64,000 nucleotides of DNA from Roseospirillum parvum (GCF_900100455.1 NZ_FNCV01000010.1:27594-91593); one strand, 5' to 3'; shown: positions 1 through 11,054, counted from the first letter of the stretch. Notes: generated by a model not told the origin, from the letters alone. A program made the numbers and translations.

Positions 1-1529
<1,529 letters not shown>

Positions 1530-2244
1530 GGTCGAGGGTCCTCCCAAAGTGGTCGGGGGTGGGGCGCTGGGGGCAGGACGAAAAGCCGTTCGGCGCCCGA
1601 AAACGGGGCGCCGCCTGGGGAGCGACCTGGTCGAAGCATCCGGGGGGCGGCCGTCGGAAAAATACAGCCCCGCTGAGGCCGGACGGCGGCGCCCCGGACC
1701 GGCGGGTGCGCCCGCTCTCCCCGGGGTGGGGCGGCCCCGGCCACCGCCCCCGGATGCGATCCGGAGCGCGGCGGCGTCGCCGCCACCGGGCGCCCAACCA
1801 ACCAGAGCCGGTCGGACACCTTGTCGCCGGGATAGACCACACTTTGCCCGCGCTGTCCATAACCCAGGCGGGAAGGCCGGCGGATGGAGGGCGAAAACCC
1901 AGGGCGGACGGGGGTCGCGAAAAACCGCCGCCGGAGCCGCTTGACCCTAGGGAAGAATTCGGTTTAGGTGATAGCCACGGTCGGCTTGTATACAAAAAGA
2001 GCCCCCCAGGGGTCAGCGCCGACCGGCGAAACAGAGGTTGTTTTACGTTGATGGCGGATCGCCGGCGGCTGCCCTTGCGGCCCCCCGGGACAACAGTCCG
2101 CACCTGGGGCAGGCAAGTCGAAGCCAGGGGTCAGCCATCGTTTGGAAGACATGCGCCGGGGCGCGAAAACCGGCGTCCTGTCCGTCGTCGACGGCACGGG
2201 GCGGGGGTTGGTGTGTCCTGGGTGCCGGATGGAGACCATGCGCC
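1530..2244. other. 715-bp divergent intergenic region
   Basis: The region lies between divergent acnA (-) and the acyl-CoA synthetase (+). I see no convincing gene in any frame: the reading frames here have no recognisable protein and poor start sites. The only distinct element is a perfect 10-bp palindrome at 1986-1995 (listed separately). Both promoters must lie here, but I could not assign -35/-10 boxes with confidence. Confidence 0.6.
1986..1995. promoter_or_regulatory. Palindrome TTGTATACAA, possible GntR/FadR-type operator
   Basis: TTGTATACAA is a perfect 10-bp palindrome in a local AT-rich patch about 250 bp upstream of the acyl-CoA synthetase start. GntR-family regulators of the FadR/VanR group often bind T-GTA-TAC-A palindromes, so it is a candidate operator for the CoA ligase/ABC transporter cluster. 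No regulator gene is adjacent, so the assignment is inference only. Confidence 0.3.
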
Positions 2245-4215
2245 TTGGTTGACGCCACTGTCGCCAGTGCGGGCCCCGAGCGGGATACCCTGCCCAAGCT
2301 TCTCATGCACAACGCCCGGATCCGTCCGACCCTGCCCGCCTACCGGGAGAAGGACTACGGCATCTGGCAGACCTGGTCGTGGCGCGAGGTGGAGGCGGAA
2401 ATCTTCCGCATGGCCGCCGGCCTGGCCGAGCTTGGTTTCAAGCGCGGCGACCGCATGGCCATCGTCGGCGACAACCGGCCGCAGCTTTACTGGTCGATGG
2501 TCGCCGCCCAGGTGCTGGGCGGGGTGCCGGTCCCGGTCTACCAGGATTCGGTGGCCGACGAGATGGTCTTCGTGCTCGAGCACGCCGAGGTCACCTTCGC
2601 CATGGTCGAGGACCAGGAGCAGGTGGACAAGCTGCTGGAGTGCCGGACCAAGGGGGCCCGGGTCGACCACATCATCTACGAGGACCCGCGCGGCCTGCGC
2701 AACTACCGCGAGGAGGGCGTGCACGCCCTGTCGGCGGTGCTCGACTCGGGGGCCCGGCGGCTCGGGCGCGAACCCGACTTCGCCGCCACCGAGGCAAAAC
2801 AGGGCAGCGGCGCCGATCTGGCCCTGATGGCCTACACCTCGGGCACCACCGGCAAGCCCAAGGGGGTCATGCTGACCTTCGACAACCTTTTGACGGTGGC
2901 CCGCGCGGCGGCCGAGATGGAGGGCTTGAGCGAGCGCGACGAGATCCTGGCCTATCTGCCCATGGCCTGGGTCGGCGACTTCGCCTTCTCGGTCGCCCAG
3001 GCCTATCTGTGCGGCTTCACGGTCAACTGCCCGGAAAGCGGCGAGACCCTGCTCATCGACCTGCGCGAGATCGGCCCGACCTATCTGTTCTCGCCGCCGC
3101 GCATCTTCGAGAACCTGCTGACCACGGTGATGATCCGCATGGAGGACGCCGGGTCCTTCAAGCGGCGCCTGTTCCACTATTTCATGGATCACGCCCGCAC
3201 CGTCGGGGTGGCCCTGATGGACGGCCGCCCGGTCTCGCTGGTGGACCGCCTGAAGTACTGGCTGGGCGAGCTTCTGGTCTACGGCCCCCTGAAGAACGTG
3301 CTGGGCTTTTCGCGCATCCGGCTGGCCTACACCGCCGGCGAGGCGATCGGGCCCGAGATTTTCGACTTCTACCGTTCGATCGGGATCAATCTCAAACAGA
3401 TCTACGGCTCCACCGAGGCCAGCGTGTTCATCACCGTGCAGCCCAACGGCGAGGTCAAGCCCGACACCGTGGGCCGGCCCTACCCCGGGGTGGAGATCAG
3501 GATCGCCGAGAACGGCGAGGTGATGTTCAAGAGCGCCGGGGTGTTCGCCGCCTACTACAAGAACGACGAGGCGACCCGCGAGACCAAGACCGACGACGGC
3601 TGGGTACACACCGGCGACGCCGGGCTGCTGGATGGCGACGGCCACCTGAAGATCATCGACCGGGCCAAGGACGTGGGCCATCTGAACAACGGCACCATGT
3701 TCGCCCCCAAGTACATCGAGAACAAACTGAAGTTCTTCCCCTTCATCAAGGAGGCGGTGGCCTTCGGGCACGAGCGCGATTACGCCGCCGCCTTCATCAA
3801 CATCGACCTGGAGGCGGTCGGCAACTGGGCCGAGCGCATCAATCTGGCCTACGCCGGCTATGCCGATCTGGCCAGCCGGCCGGAAGTCTACGCCCAGATC
3901 AAGGACTGCGTGGAAAAGGTCAACGCCGATCTGGCCCAGGACGACCTGCTGGCCGGCGGCCAGATCCGCCGTTTCCTGATCCTGCACAAGGAACTGGACG
4001 CCGACGACGGCGAGTTGACCCGAACCCGCAAGGTGCGCCGCAAGTTCGTCGCCGAGAAGTACGCCCCGCAGATCGCCGCCCTCTATGACGAGCAGGTGAG
4101 CGAGGTCTACTGCGAGACCGAGGTGACCCAGGAAGACGGCCGCAAGTACATGATCAAGGCCGACCTTCGGATCAGCCCGGCGAAAACCTTCGACCCGGTC
4201 AGGAAGGCCGGCTAG
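2245..4215 (+). CDS. AMP-binding long-chain-type acyl-CoA synthetase
   Basis: This ANL-superfamily adenylate-forming ligase activates a carboxylic acid to its acyl-CoA through an acyl-AMP, probably in the cytosol. The P-loop YTSGTTGKPKGVM is at residues ~197-209, the YGSTEA motif and the TGDAG hinge region follow, and the C-terminal TRTRKVRRKF carries the expected catalytic-type lysine. The length of 656 aa fits long-chain (FadD15/FACL) types. I chose the TTG at 2245 because GGAGA lies 9 nt upstream and the N-terminus then matches the family (DTLPKLLMHNARIRP...YREKDYGIW). The open frame continues upstream to 2038, but that extension looks non-coding. It heads a cluster with a complete Liv-type importer and a second ligase-like gene, suggesting capture and activation of an organic acid. 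The substrate is not identifiable. Confidence 0.92.
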   Translation: MVDATVASAGPERDTLPKLLMHNARIRPTLPAYREKDYGIWQTWSWREVEAEIFRMAAGLAELGFKRGDRMAIVGDNRPQLYWSMVAAQVLGGVPVPVYQDSVADEMVFVLEHAEVTFAMVEDQEQVDKLLECRTKGARVDHIIYEDPRGLRNYREEGVHALSAVLDSGARRLGREPDFAATEAKQGSGADLALMAYTSGTTGKPKGVMLTFDNLLTVARAAAEMEGLSERDEILAYLPMAWVGDFAFSVAQAYLCGFTVNCPESGETLLIDLREIGPTYLFSPPRIFENLLTTVMIRMEDAGSFKRRLFHYFMDHARTVGVALMDGRPVSLVDRLKYWLGELLVYGPLKNVLGFSRIRLAYTAGEAIGPEIFDFYRSIGINLKQIYGSTEASVFITVQPNGEVKPDTVGRPYPGVEIRIAENGEVMFKSAGVFAAYYKNDEATRETKTDDGWVHTGDAGLLDGDGHLKIIDRAKDVGHLNNGTMFAPKYIENKLKFFPFIKEAVAFGHERDYAAAFINIDLEAVGNWAERINLAYAGYADLASRPEVYAQIKDCVEKVNADLAQDDLLAGGQIRRFLILHKELDADDGELTRTRKVRRKFVAEKYAPQIAALYDEQVSEVYCETEVTQEDGRKYMIKADLRISPAKTFDPVRKAG

Positions 4216-4308
4216 GGCGACCTGTCGGCGCGCGGCCACCCCGCCCGCCGGCCGGCCGGCCTCCGCCCCCACCCCAGGCCCGACACCCCTGCGAGGAGAG
4301 AGATACCG

Positions 4309-5118
4309 ATGTCCCAAGCCGAGGCGTCCCCGGCCGGTCCGGCCCCGGGCGAGGTGCTGCTCAAGGTCGACAACATCAGCTTGTCGTTCGGCGGCGTGCG
4401 GGCCCTGACCAACATCAGCTTCGACGTGATGAAGGGCGAGATCCGCGCCATCATCGGCCCCAACGGGGCCGGCAAGAGCTCCATGCTCAACGTCATCAAC
4501 GGGTTCTACCACCCGCAGGAAGGCACCATCACCTACAAGGGCGAAACCCGGCGCAAGATGAAGCCGCATCAGGCGGCCCGCACCGGCATCGCCCGCACCT
4601 TCCAGAACATCGCCCTGTTCAAGGGGATGAGCGCGCTCGAGAACATCATGACCGGGCGCAACACGGTGATGGCCCACAACCCGTTCACCGCCGCCGTCTA
4701 CCTGGGCCCGGCCAAGCGCAGCGAAATCCACCACCGGGAGGTGTGCGAGCGCATCATCGACTTCCTGGAGATCGAGGCCATCCGCAAGACCCCGGTCGGC
4801 CGCCTGCCCTACGGCCTGCAGAAGCGGGTCGAGCTGGGCCGCGCCCTGGCCGCCGAGCCCGAGATGCTGCTGCTGGACGAGCCGATGGCCGGCATGAACC
4901 TGGAAGAGAAGGAGGACATGTGCCGCTTCATCCTCGACGTCAACGAGGAGTTCGGCACCACCATGGTCCTCATCGAGCACGACATGGGCGTGGTGATGGA
5001 CATCTCCGACCGCGTCGTGGTGCTGGACTACGGCCGCAAGCTGGCCGATGGCCCGCCCGATCAGGTGCGCAACGACCCCGACGTGATCGACGCCTACCTG
5101 GGGGTGGCCCATGACTAG
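4309..5118 (+). CDS. Liv-type ABC transporter ATP-binding protein (LivG-like)
   Basis: Cytoplasmic ATPase of a branched-chain-amino-acid-family (HAAT) importer, 269 aa. Walker A GPNGAGKS is at ~50-57, the signature region is LPYGLQKRVELGRAL near ~166, and Walker B MLLLDEPMAGMN is near ~186, followed by the H-loop IEHDM. The signature is LPYGLQKR rather than LSGGQ, as is usual in LivG relatives. A clear GAGGAGAG site precedes the ATG at 4309. It lies 93 bp after the acyl-CoA synthetase and 58 bp before the LivH-like permease, so the set is very likely one operon. Its position beside two CoA-ligase-type genes suggests that the substrate is an organic acid rather than leucine; that is inference. 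Confidence 0.93.
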   Translation: MSQAEASPAGPAPGEVLLKVDNISLSFGGVRALTNISFDVMKGEIRAIIGPNGAGKSSMLNVINGFYHPQEGTITYKGETRRKMKPHQAARTGIARTFQNIALFKGMSALENIMTGRNTVMAHNPFTAAVYLGPAKRSEIHHREVCERIIDFLEIEAIRKTPVGRLPYGLQKRVELGRALAAEPEMLLLDEPMAGMNLEEKEDMCRFILDVNEEFGTTMVLIEHDMGVVMDISDRVVVLDYGRKLADGPPDQVRNDPDVIDAYLGVAHD

Positions 5119-5176
5119 GTCCCCTAGCCCCCCCGTCTCCGCCGCTCGCCCCGCCACCGCCAAGAGTTAAGCCCCC

Positions 5177-6193
5177 ATGAGCAATCAACTCCGCATCGCC
5201 CTGTGGGCCCTCGGCGCGCCGGTTTCGGTCGGCCTGATCGGTCTTCTGATCTCGGCCATGCCGCTGATCGATTCCAACTTCTTCTTCACCTGGGGCTACT
5301 ACCTGGAGGTGGTCACCACCGGCCTTCTGACCGGCGTGCTGTATTCGCTGGTGGCACTCGGCTTCGTGCTGATCTTCAAGGCCTCCGGGGTGTTCAACTT
5401 CTCCCAGGGGGCGATGGTGCTGTTCGCCGCCCTGTTCTTCGTCGGCTTCATGGACAAGTGGGGCCTGCACCCGGCGCTCGCCTTCCTGCTCACCGCCGGG
5501 GTGATGATCCTGCTGGCCATGCTGATCGAGCGGGTGGTCTTGAGGCCGCTGGTCAACCAGCCGGCCATCATCCTGTTCATGGCGACCATCGGCATCACCT
5601 ACTTCCTGGACGGCCTGGGCCAAACCATCTGGGGCTCGGACGTCTTCACGCTCGATATCGGCCTGCCCAAGGACCCCATGTTCCTGATGGAAGGCACCTT
5701 CGAGGGCGGGGTGATGGTCAACCAGTTCGACATCGTGGCCGCCGTCGCCGCCGGGGCGATGGTGATCGTGCTGGCCTTCCTGTTCCAGTACACCCGCATC
5801 GGCCGCGCCCTGCGCGCGGTGGCCGACGACCACCAGGCGGCGCTGTCGGTGGGCATTCCCCTGAAGACCATCTGGGCCATCGTGTGGTCGGTGGCCGGCA
5901 TCGTCGGCCTGGTCGCCGGGGTGATGTGGGGCTCGAAGCTCGGGGTGCAGTTCTCGCTCGCCCTGGTGGCGCTCAAGGCGCTGCCGGTGCTCATCCTGGG
6001 CGGCTTCACCTCGGTGCCGGGGGCCATCGTCGGCGGCCTGATCATCGGCGCCGGCGAGAAGATCGCCGAGATCTTTTTCGGCGGCTACATCGGCGGCGGC
6101 ATCGAGGACTGGTTCGCCTACATGCTGGCCATGGTCTTCCTGCTGTTCCGGCCGCAAGGGCTGTTCGGCGAGAAGATCATCGAGCGCGTCTGA
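5177..6193 (+). CDS. Liv-type ABC transporter permease (LivH-like)
   Basis: Inner-membrane permease subunit of the HAAT importer, 338 aa, with about eight hydrophobic segments. The typical LivH pattern of GVLYSLVALGFVLIFKASGVFNFSQGAMVLF near the N-terminus and GRALRAVADDHQAALSVGI in the cytoplasmic coupling loop is present. It forms the membrane channel with the LivM-like protein encoded next. Start: ATG at 5177 following a short leader. It is clearly part of the same transcription unit. The family is certain; the transported compound is unknown. Confidence 0.93.
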   Translation: MSNQLRIALWALGAPVSVGLIGLLISAMPLIDSNFFFTWGYYLEVVTTGLLTGVLYSLVALGFVLIFKASGVFNFSQGAMVLFAALFFVGFMDKWGLHPALAFLLTAGVMILLAMLIERVVLRPLVNQPAIILFMATIGITYFLDGLGQTIWGSDVFTLDIGLPKDPMFLMEGTFEGGVMVNQFDIVAAVAAGAMVIVLAFLFQYTRIGRALRAVADDHQAALSVGIPLKTIWAIVWSVAGIVGLVAGVMWGSKLGVQFSLALVALKALPVLILGGFTSVPGAIVGGLIIGAGEKIAEIFFGGYIGGGIEDWFAYMLAMVFLLFRPQGLFGEKIIERV

Positions 6194-6270
6194 CCGGCGC
6201 CTATCGACCCCCGCCCCAAGATCCCGCCCCAAGATCCCTCAGGGCAAGGCTTTCAAAGGCACATCCGACC

Positions 6271-7347
6271 ATGATCTACCGCGAAGCCGGACAGTTCAAA
6301 ACCTCCTACGCCCGCGACGGCGGTCTCTATCCCATCCGCCAGGACCGCTATGGGCTGATCGTCCTGTTGCTGGTCGCCGTCTTCGCCGTGCCGATGATGA
6401 GCGAGTACTGGCTGGTCACCATCTTCCTGCCCTTCCTGGTCATGGCGGTGGCGGCCCTGGGGCTGAACATCCTGACCGGCTACGCCGGGCAGCTCAGCCT
6501 GGGCACCGGCGGCTTCATGGCCTGCGGGGCCTATGCCGCCTACAAGCTGGCCACCGCCTTTCCCGACCTCAACATCGTGCTGGTGTTTCTCGGGGCGGGG
6601 CTGGTCAGCGCCCTGGTCGGCATCCTGTTCGGCATTCCCTCGCTCAGGATCAAGGGCTTCTATCTGGCGGTGGCCACCCTGGCGGCGCAGTTCTTCATCC
6701 TGTGGCTGCTCAACAAGGTGCCGTGGTTCGTCAACTACAGCCCCTCGGGCGTCATCTCGGCGCCGCCGCGGGCCATTTTCGGCGACATCTACGTGACCGG
6801 CGCCACCGCCACCCCGGAAGCCAAGTACCTGTTCGCCCTGGCCGTCGCCGCGCTGCTGGCGCTGGCCGCCAAGAACCTGACCCGCTGCGCCATCGGGCGC
6901 TCGTGGATGGCCATCCGCGACATGGACATCGCGGCCGAGATCATCGGCATCAAGCCGATGGCCACCAAGCTGGGGGCGTTCGCCATCAGCTCGTTCTACT
7001 GCGGCATCGCCGGGGCCATGTGGGCCTTCATCTACACCAGCTCGGTGGAGGCCAACGCCTTCGAGATCAGCCGCAGCTTCCAGGTGTTGTTCATGGTCAT
7101 CATCGGCGGCCTGGGCTCGATCCTCGGCTCGTTCCTGGGGGCCGCCTTCATCGTGCTTTTGCCGATCCTCTTGAAGAACGCGCCGGAGATGGTCGGTCTG
7201 TCGATCCCGGTCGACGTCATCGCCCACATCGAGTTCATGATCTTCGGCGCCCTGATCATCTTCTTCCTGATCGTCGAGCCGCACGGGCTGGCCCGTCTGT
7301 GGCAGATCGGCAAGGAGAAGCTGCGCCTGTGGCCCTTCCCCTACTGA
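6271..7347 (+). CDS. Liv-type ABC transporter permease (LivM-like)
   Basis: Second inner-membrane permease of the importer, 358 aa. The LivM hallmark LGLNILTGYAGQLSLGTGGFMACGAYAAY follows the first two membrane segments, and the coupling loop GRSWMAIRDMDIAAEIIGI is present. The ATG at 6271 gives MIYREAGQFKTSYARDGGLYPI, the N-terminal form common to this subfamily; the open frame upstream overlaps livH and is a shadow. It sits 77 bp after the LivH-like gene and 120 bp before the binding-protein gene. Partner of both ATPases in this cluster. Confidence 0.93.
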   Translation: MIYREAGQFKTSYARDGGLYPIRQDRYGLIVLLLVAVFAVPMMSEYWLVTIFLPFLVMAVAALGLNILTGYAGQLSLGTGGFMACGAYAAYKLATAFPDLNIVLVFLGAGLVSALVGILFGIPSLRIKGFYLAVATLAAQFFILWLLNKVPWFVNYSPSGVISAPPRAIFGDIYVTGATATPEAKYLFALAVAALLALAAKNLTRCAIGRSWMAIRDMDIAAEIIGIKPMATKLGAFAISSFYCGIAGAMWAFIYTSSVEANAFEISRSFQVLFMVIIGGLGSILGSFLGAAFIVLLPILLKNAPEMVGLSIPVDVIAHIEFMIFGALIIFFLIVEPHGLARLWQIGKEKLRLWPFPY

Positions 7348-7467
7348 CAACCAACACAACTGGCGACCAACAACGAGGCCGGCGACCAAGCCGGCCCGCG
7401 TGACCGAAACCAGAGAGAGCGGACCCCTTAAACGATCCCGGACCCAACTAAGGGAGGAGAGACCCCC

Positions 7468-8796
7468 ATGAGCTTCCGCAAGACCCTGACCATGGCCGCC
7501 CTGGCCGGCGTGGTCGGTGCCGGCGCCCTGGCGCCCGCCCCGGCCCAGGCCCAGGAAAACGGGCAGTACATGCCGCAGATGGTGTATCGCACCGGCCCCT
7601 ATGCCCCCAACGGCATCCCGCTGGCCAACGGCGAGGGCGACTACCTGCGCCTGTTGAACGAGCGTGACGGCGGCATCAACGGCGTGCCGATCCTGATCGA
7701 GGAGTGCGAGACCGCCTACAACACCGACCGTGGCGTGGAATGCTACGAGAAGATGAAGAACGGCGGCCCCACCGGCGCCGCCCAGTTCAGCCCCTACTCG
7801 ACCGGCATCACCTACGCCCTGATCGAGCGCGCCACGGCCGATCAGATTCCCATCTTCTCGATGGGCTACGGCCGCGCCGACGCCAGCTACGGCAAGGTCT
7901 TCGAGTACGTCTTCACCGCCCCGGCCACCTACTGGGCCGGCGCCGACGCGGCCATCCAGTACATCAAGGCCGAGGAAGGCGGCGACCTGTCGGGCAAGAA
8001 GATCGCCCTGGTCTACCACGACAGCGCCTACGGCAAGGAGCCGATCGCCACCCTGGAGCATCTGGCCGGGCAGGAAGGCTATAACCTGTCGCTGTTCCCG
8101 GTGCCCCATCCGGGCCTCGAGCAGAAGTCCACCTGGCTGAAGATCGGCCGTCAGGTGCGCCCGGACTGGGTGATCATGTGGGGCTGGGGCGTGATGAACC
8201 AGACCGCCATCAAGGAAGCGGCCGCCGTCGGCTTCCCCATGGAGCGCTTCATCGGCAACTGGTGGGCCGGGGCCGAGCCCGACGTCCGCCCGGCCGGCGA
8301 GTCGGCGATCGGCTACAAGGCCCTGCAGTTCCACGGCGTGGCCCACGACCTGAAGGTCCACCAGGACATGAAGACCCACCTCTATGCCAACGGCAAGGGG
8401 CTGGCCGATGACGAGAGCCAGGTCGGCGAGGTGCTCTACAACCGCGGCATCGTCAACGCCGTGATCAGCACCGAGGCCGTGCGCACCGCCATGGACCACT
8501 TCGGCAACAAGCCGATGACCGGCGAGCAGGTGCAGTGGGGCTTCGAGAACCTGAACCTCACCGCCGAGCGTCTGGAAGCGCTGGGCCTGACCGGCCTGAT
8601 GAGCCCGCTTTCGCTCTCCTGCGCCGACCACGAGGGCGGCGGTCAGGCCCGCATCGTGCAGTGGGACGGCGAGGACTGGCGCCCGGCCAGCGACTGGATC
8701 GTGCCCAACCGCGCCGGCTTCCTGAGTGAAGCCTACGAGGCCTCGGCCATGCAGTACGCCAACGAAAAGGGCCTCACCCCGCGCGACTGCAATTGA
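7468..8796 (+). CDS. Periplasmic substrate-binding protein of Liv-type ABC transporter
   Basis: Periplasmic binding protein of the HAAT importer, 442 aa. It has a clear Sec signal peptide (MSFRKTLTMAALAGVVGAGALAPAPAQA, cleavage near AQA-QE), then a type I periplasmic-binding fold. The strong ribosome-binding site AGGGAGGAGAG precedes the ATG at 7468, which fits the high expression expected of a binding protein. It differs from LivJ/LivK (length about 370), matching the longer binding proteins found with aromatic-acid or fatty-acid-type CoA ligase clusters. The ligand cannot be read from the sequence. It lies between livM-like and livF-like genes. Confidence 0.92.
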   Translation: MSFRKTLTMAALAGVVGAGALAPAPAQAQENGQYMPQMVYRTGPYAPNGIPLANGEGDYLRLLNERDGGINGVPILIEECETAYNTDRGVECYEKMKNGGPTGAAQFSPYSTGITYALIERATADQIPIFSMGYGRADASYGKVFEYVFTAPATYWAGADAAIQYIKAEEGGDLSGKKIALVYHDSAYGKEPIATLEHLAGQEGYNLSLFPVPHPGLEQKSTWLKIGRQVRPDWVIMWGWGVMNQTAIKEAAAVGFPMERFIGNWWAGAEPDVRPAGESAIGYKALQFHGVAHDLKVHQDMKTHLYANGKGLADDESQVGEVLYNRGIVNAVISTEAVRTAMDHFGNKPMTGEQVQWGFENLNLTAERLEALGLTGLMSPLSLSCADHEGGGQARIVQWDGEDWRPASDWIVPNRAGFLSEAYEASAMQYANEKGLTPRDCN

Positions 8797-8918
8797 TGGC
8801 GGCGGGGCGACCGCATACCGCCTCGCCCCACCCCCTCCACCAACACCCCGGAGCACGCCCGGCGCGCGCTCCGGGGCCCCATCCCGGCGCCGACCGATAA
8901 GCGAGAAGGACCACCGTC

Positions 8919-9767
8919 GTGAGCACCGCCCCTGTCCAGAGCAGCGCCGGGGAGGCCCCCGGGGCCACCGCGCCGATCCTCTCGGTGAACAACATCGAGG
9001 TCATCTACGACCACGTGATCCTGGTCCTCAAAGGGGTCTCGCTGGAGGTGCCCGAAGGCGGCATCACGGCCTTGCTGGGGGCCAACGGGGCGGGCAAGAC
9101 GACCACCCTCAAGGCCATCTCGAACCTGCTTCGGGCCGAGCGCGGCGAGGTCACCAAGGGCTCGATCACCTATCGCGGCGAGCAGGTCGACAGCATGACC
9201 CCGAGCGAGCTGGTGCGCCGTGGCGTCATCCAGGTGATGGAGGGCCGCCACTGCTTCGAGCATCTGACCATCGAGGAAAACCTGCTGACCGGGGCCTACA
9301 CCCGCAAGGACGGCTGGAGCGCCGTCAAGGAAAGCCTGGAGATGGTCTACCACTACTTCCCGCGGCTGCGCGAACGCCGGGGCAGCCAGGCCGGCTACAC
9401 CTCGGGCGGCGAGCAGCAGATGTGCGCCGTCGGCCGCGCCCTGATGGCCAATCCCAGGGTGATCCTGCTCGATGAGCCGTCGATGGGGCTGGCCCCGCAG
9501 TTGGTCGAGGAAATCTTCGAGATCGTGCGCCAGCTCAACGCCGAGCAGAACGTCTCCTTCCTGCTCGCCGAGCAGAACACCAACATCGCCCTGAAGTACG
9601 CCAAGTTCGGCTACATCCTGGAAAACGGCCGGGTGGTCATGGAAGGCGACGCCGCCGAGCTGCGCGAGAACGAGGACGTCAAGGAATTCTACCTGGGCAT
9701 CGCCGGCGGCGACCGCAAAAGCTTCCGCGAGGTCAAACACTATCGACGCCGCAAACGCTGGCTGTAG
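8919..9767 (+). CDS. Liv-type ABC transporter ATP-binding protein (LivF-like)
   Basis: Second cytoplasmic ATPase of the HAAT importer, 282 aa. Walker A GANGAGKTT is at ~54-62, the signature is YTSGGEQQMCAVGRAL, and Walker B is VILLDEPSMGLAP. The start is GTG at 8919 with GAGAAGGA upstream; no nearby ATG fits the conserved N-terminus. An extended N-terminus of about 20 residues and a basic C-terminal tail (YRRRKRWL) make it longer than typical LivF (about 235). It is followed after 53 bp by the second ligase-like gene, so translation units are closely spaced. Confidence 0.92.
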   Translation: MSTAPVQSSAGEAPGATAPILSVNNIEVIYDHVILVLKGVSLEVPEGGITALLGANGAGKTTTLKAISNLLRAERGEVTKGSITYRGEQVDSMTPSELVRRGVIQVMEGRHCFEHLTIEENLLTGAYTRKDGWSAVKESLEMVYHYFPRLRERRGSQAGYTSGGEQQMCAVGRALMANPRVILLDEPSMGLAPQLVEEIFEIVRQLNAEQNVSFLLAEQNTNIALKYAKFGYILENGRVVMEGDAAELRENEDVKEFYLGIAGGDRKSFREVKHYRRRKRWL

Positions 9768-9820
9768 ACTGCGGGCCACCCCACCGCCCCACCCCCGAAC
9801 GGCAGCGAGAGGCGACCCCC

Positions 9821-11050
9821 ATGGCCCATTTCGACGACCTGGAAACCCGCGACCCGGCGCAGCGACAGGAAGAGCTTTACGCCGCGCTGCCCGGCCTGAT
9901 CGCCCACGCCCAAAGCCAGACCGACCACTATGCCAAGGCTCTGGCCGGCATCGACCCGGACAGCATCACCAGCCCCCAGGCCCTGGCCGGCCTGCCGGTG
10001 ACCCGCAAGAGCCAGCTGATCGAGTTGCAGAAGGCCAACCCGCCGTTCGGCGGTCTGGTCGCCCGCGACCGGCGAATCGAGCGCATCTTCCAGTCGCCCG
10101 GCCCGATCTTCGAGCCGCAGGGGCAGAACCCCAACTTCTGGCGCGCCGCCCGCGCCCTCTATGCCGCCGGCTTCCGCCCCGGCGATCTGGTCCACAACAG
10201 CTTCGCCTATCACATGACGCCGGGCGCCTGGATCCTCGATGACGGCTGCCGGGCCCTGGGCTGCACGGTGTTCCCGGGCGGCGTCGGCAACACCGAGGCC
10301 CAGGTCCAGGCCATCGCCGGCTATGGCGCCAATGCCTATGCCGGCACGCCCAGCTTCCTGCGCGTCCTGCTGGAGAAGGCGCGGGAGATGAAGCTCGACC
10401 TCGCCTCGCTGAAAAAGGCGATGGTCTCCGGCGAGGCCCTGCCGCCGTCGCTGCGCCAGCGCATCGCCGAGCTGGGGGTCACCGTCCACCAGTGCTACGC
10501 CACCGCCGACCTGGGGCTGATCGCCTACGAATCGGAAGCCCTGGAAGGGATGATCGTCGACGAAGGGGTGATCGTCGAGATCGTCCGCCCGGGCACCGGC
10601 GAGCCGGTCGCCGAGGGCGAGGTGGGCGAGGTGGTGGTCACCACCTTCACCCCGGAATACCCGCTGATCCGCTTCGCCACCGGCGACCTGTCGGCGGTGC
10701 TGCCCGGCACCTCGCCGTGCGGGCGCACCAACACGCGCATCAAGGGCTGGATGGGCCGGGCCGACCAGACGACCAAGGTCAAGGGCATGTTCGTCCACCC
10801 CGAGCAGGTGGCCGAGGTGGTGCGCCGCCACACCGAGATCGCCAAGGCCCGGCTGGTGGTCGACAGCGACGACAACCACGACCGCATGACCCTGAAGGTG
10901 GAAGCCGAGGGGGTCGGCCAGGTGCTGGCCGACGCGGTGGCCCAGTCGGTGCAGGCGGTGATCAAGCTGAAAGGCCAGGTGGAGATCGTCGCGCCCGGCA
11001 GCCTGCCCAACGACGGCAAGGTGATCGACGACGTCCGCACCTACGAGTGA
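9821..11050 (+). CDS. Phenylacetate-CoA-ligase-like protein (atypical P-loop)
   Basis: A 409-aa protein of the PaaK-like branch of adenylate-forming enzymes. The overall plan is clear: an AMP-binding core with VSGEALPPSLRQRI, YATADLGLIAYE, FATGDLSAVLPG, then a C-terminal domain ending LPNDGKVIDDVRTYE with the expected lysine. Where PaaK enzymes carry an (S/T)SG(T/S)TG phosphate loop, this protein has FQSPGPIFEPQGQN, so the canonical loop is missing. It may still bind nucleotide in a divergent way, or it may be a non-canonical or inactive partner of the synthetase at the head of the cluster. The ATG at 9821 has a GCGAGAGGCGA region upstream. It is 4 bp from metZ. Confidence 0.82.
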   Translation: MAHFDDLETRDPAQRQEELYAALPGLIAHAQSQTDHYAKALAGIDPDSITSPQALAGLPVTRKSQLIELQKANPPFGGLVARDRRIERIFQSPGPIFEPQGQNPNFWRAARALYAAGFRPGDLVHNSFAYHMTPGAWILDDGCRALGCTVFPGGVGNTEAQVQAIAGYGANAYAGTPSFLRVLLEKAREMKLDLASLKKAMVSGEALPPSLRQRIAELGVTVHQCYATADLGLIAYESEALEGMIVDEGVIVEIVRPGTGEPVAEGEVGEVVVTTFTPEYPLIRFATGDLSAVLPGTSPCGRTNTRIKGWMGRADQTTKVKGMFVHPEQVAEVVRRHTEIAKARLVVDSDDNHDRMTLKVEAEGVGQVLADAVAQSVQAVIKLKGQVEIVAPGSLPNDGKVIDDVRTYE

Positions 11051-11054
11051 CGCC

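Noticed and set aside
2131..5163. 1010-aa open frame on the minus strand across the acyl-CoA synthetase and LivG-like genes
   Set aside because: It is antisense to two well-identified genes, and its sequence is a low-complexity H/Q/G/D/V/A mix with no family likeness; it results from high GC at third codon positions.
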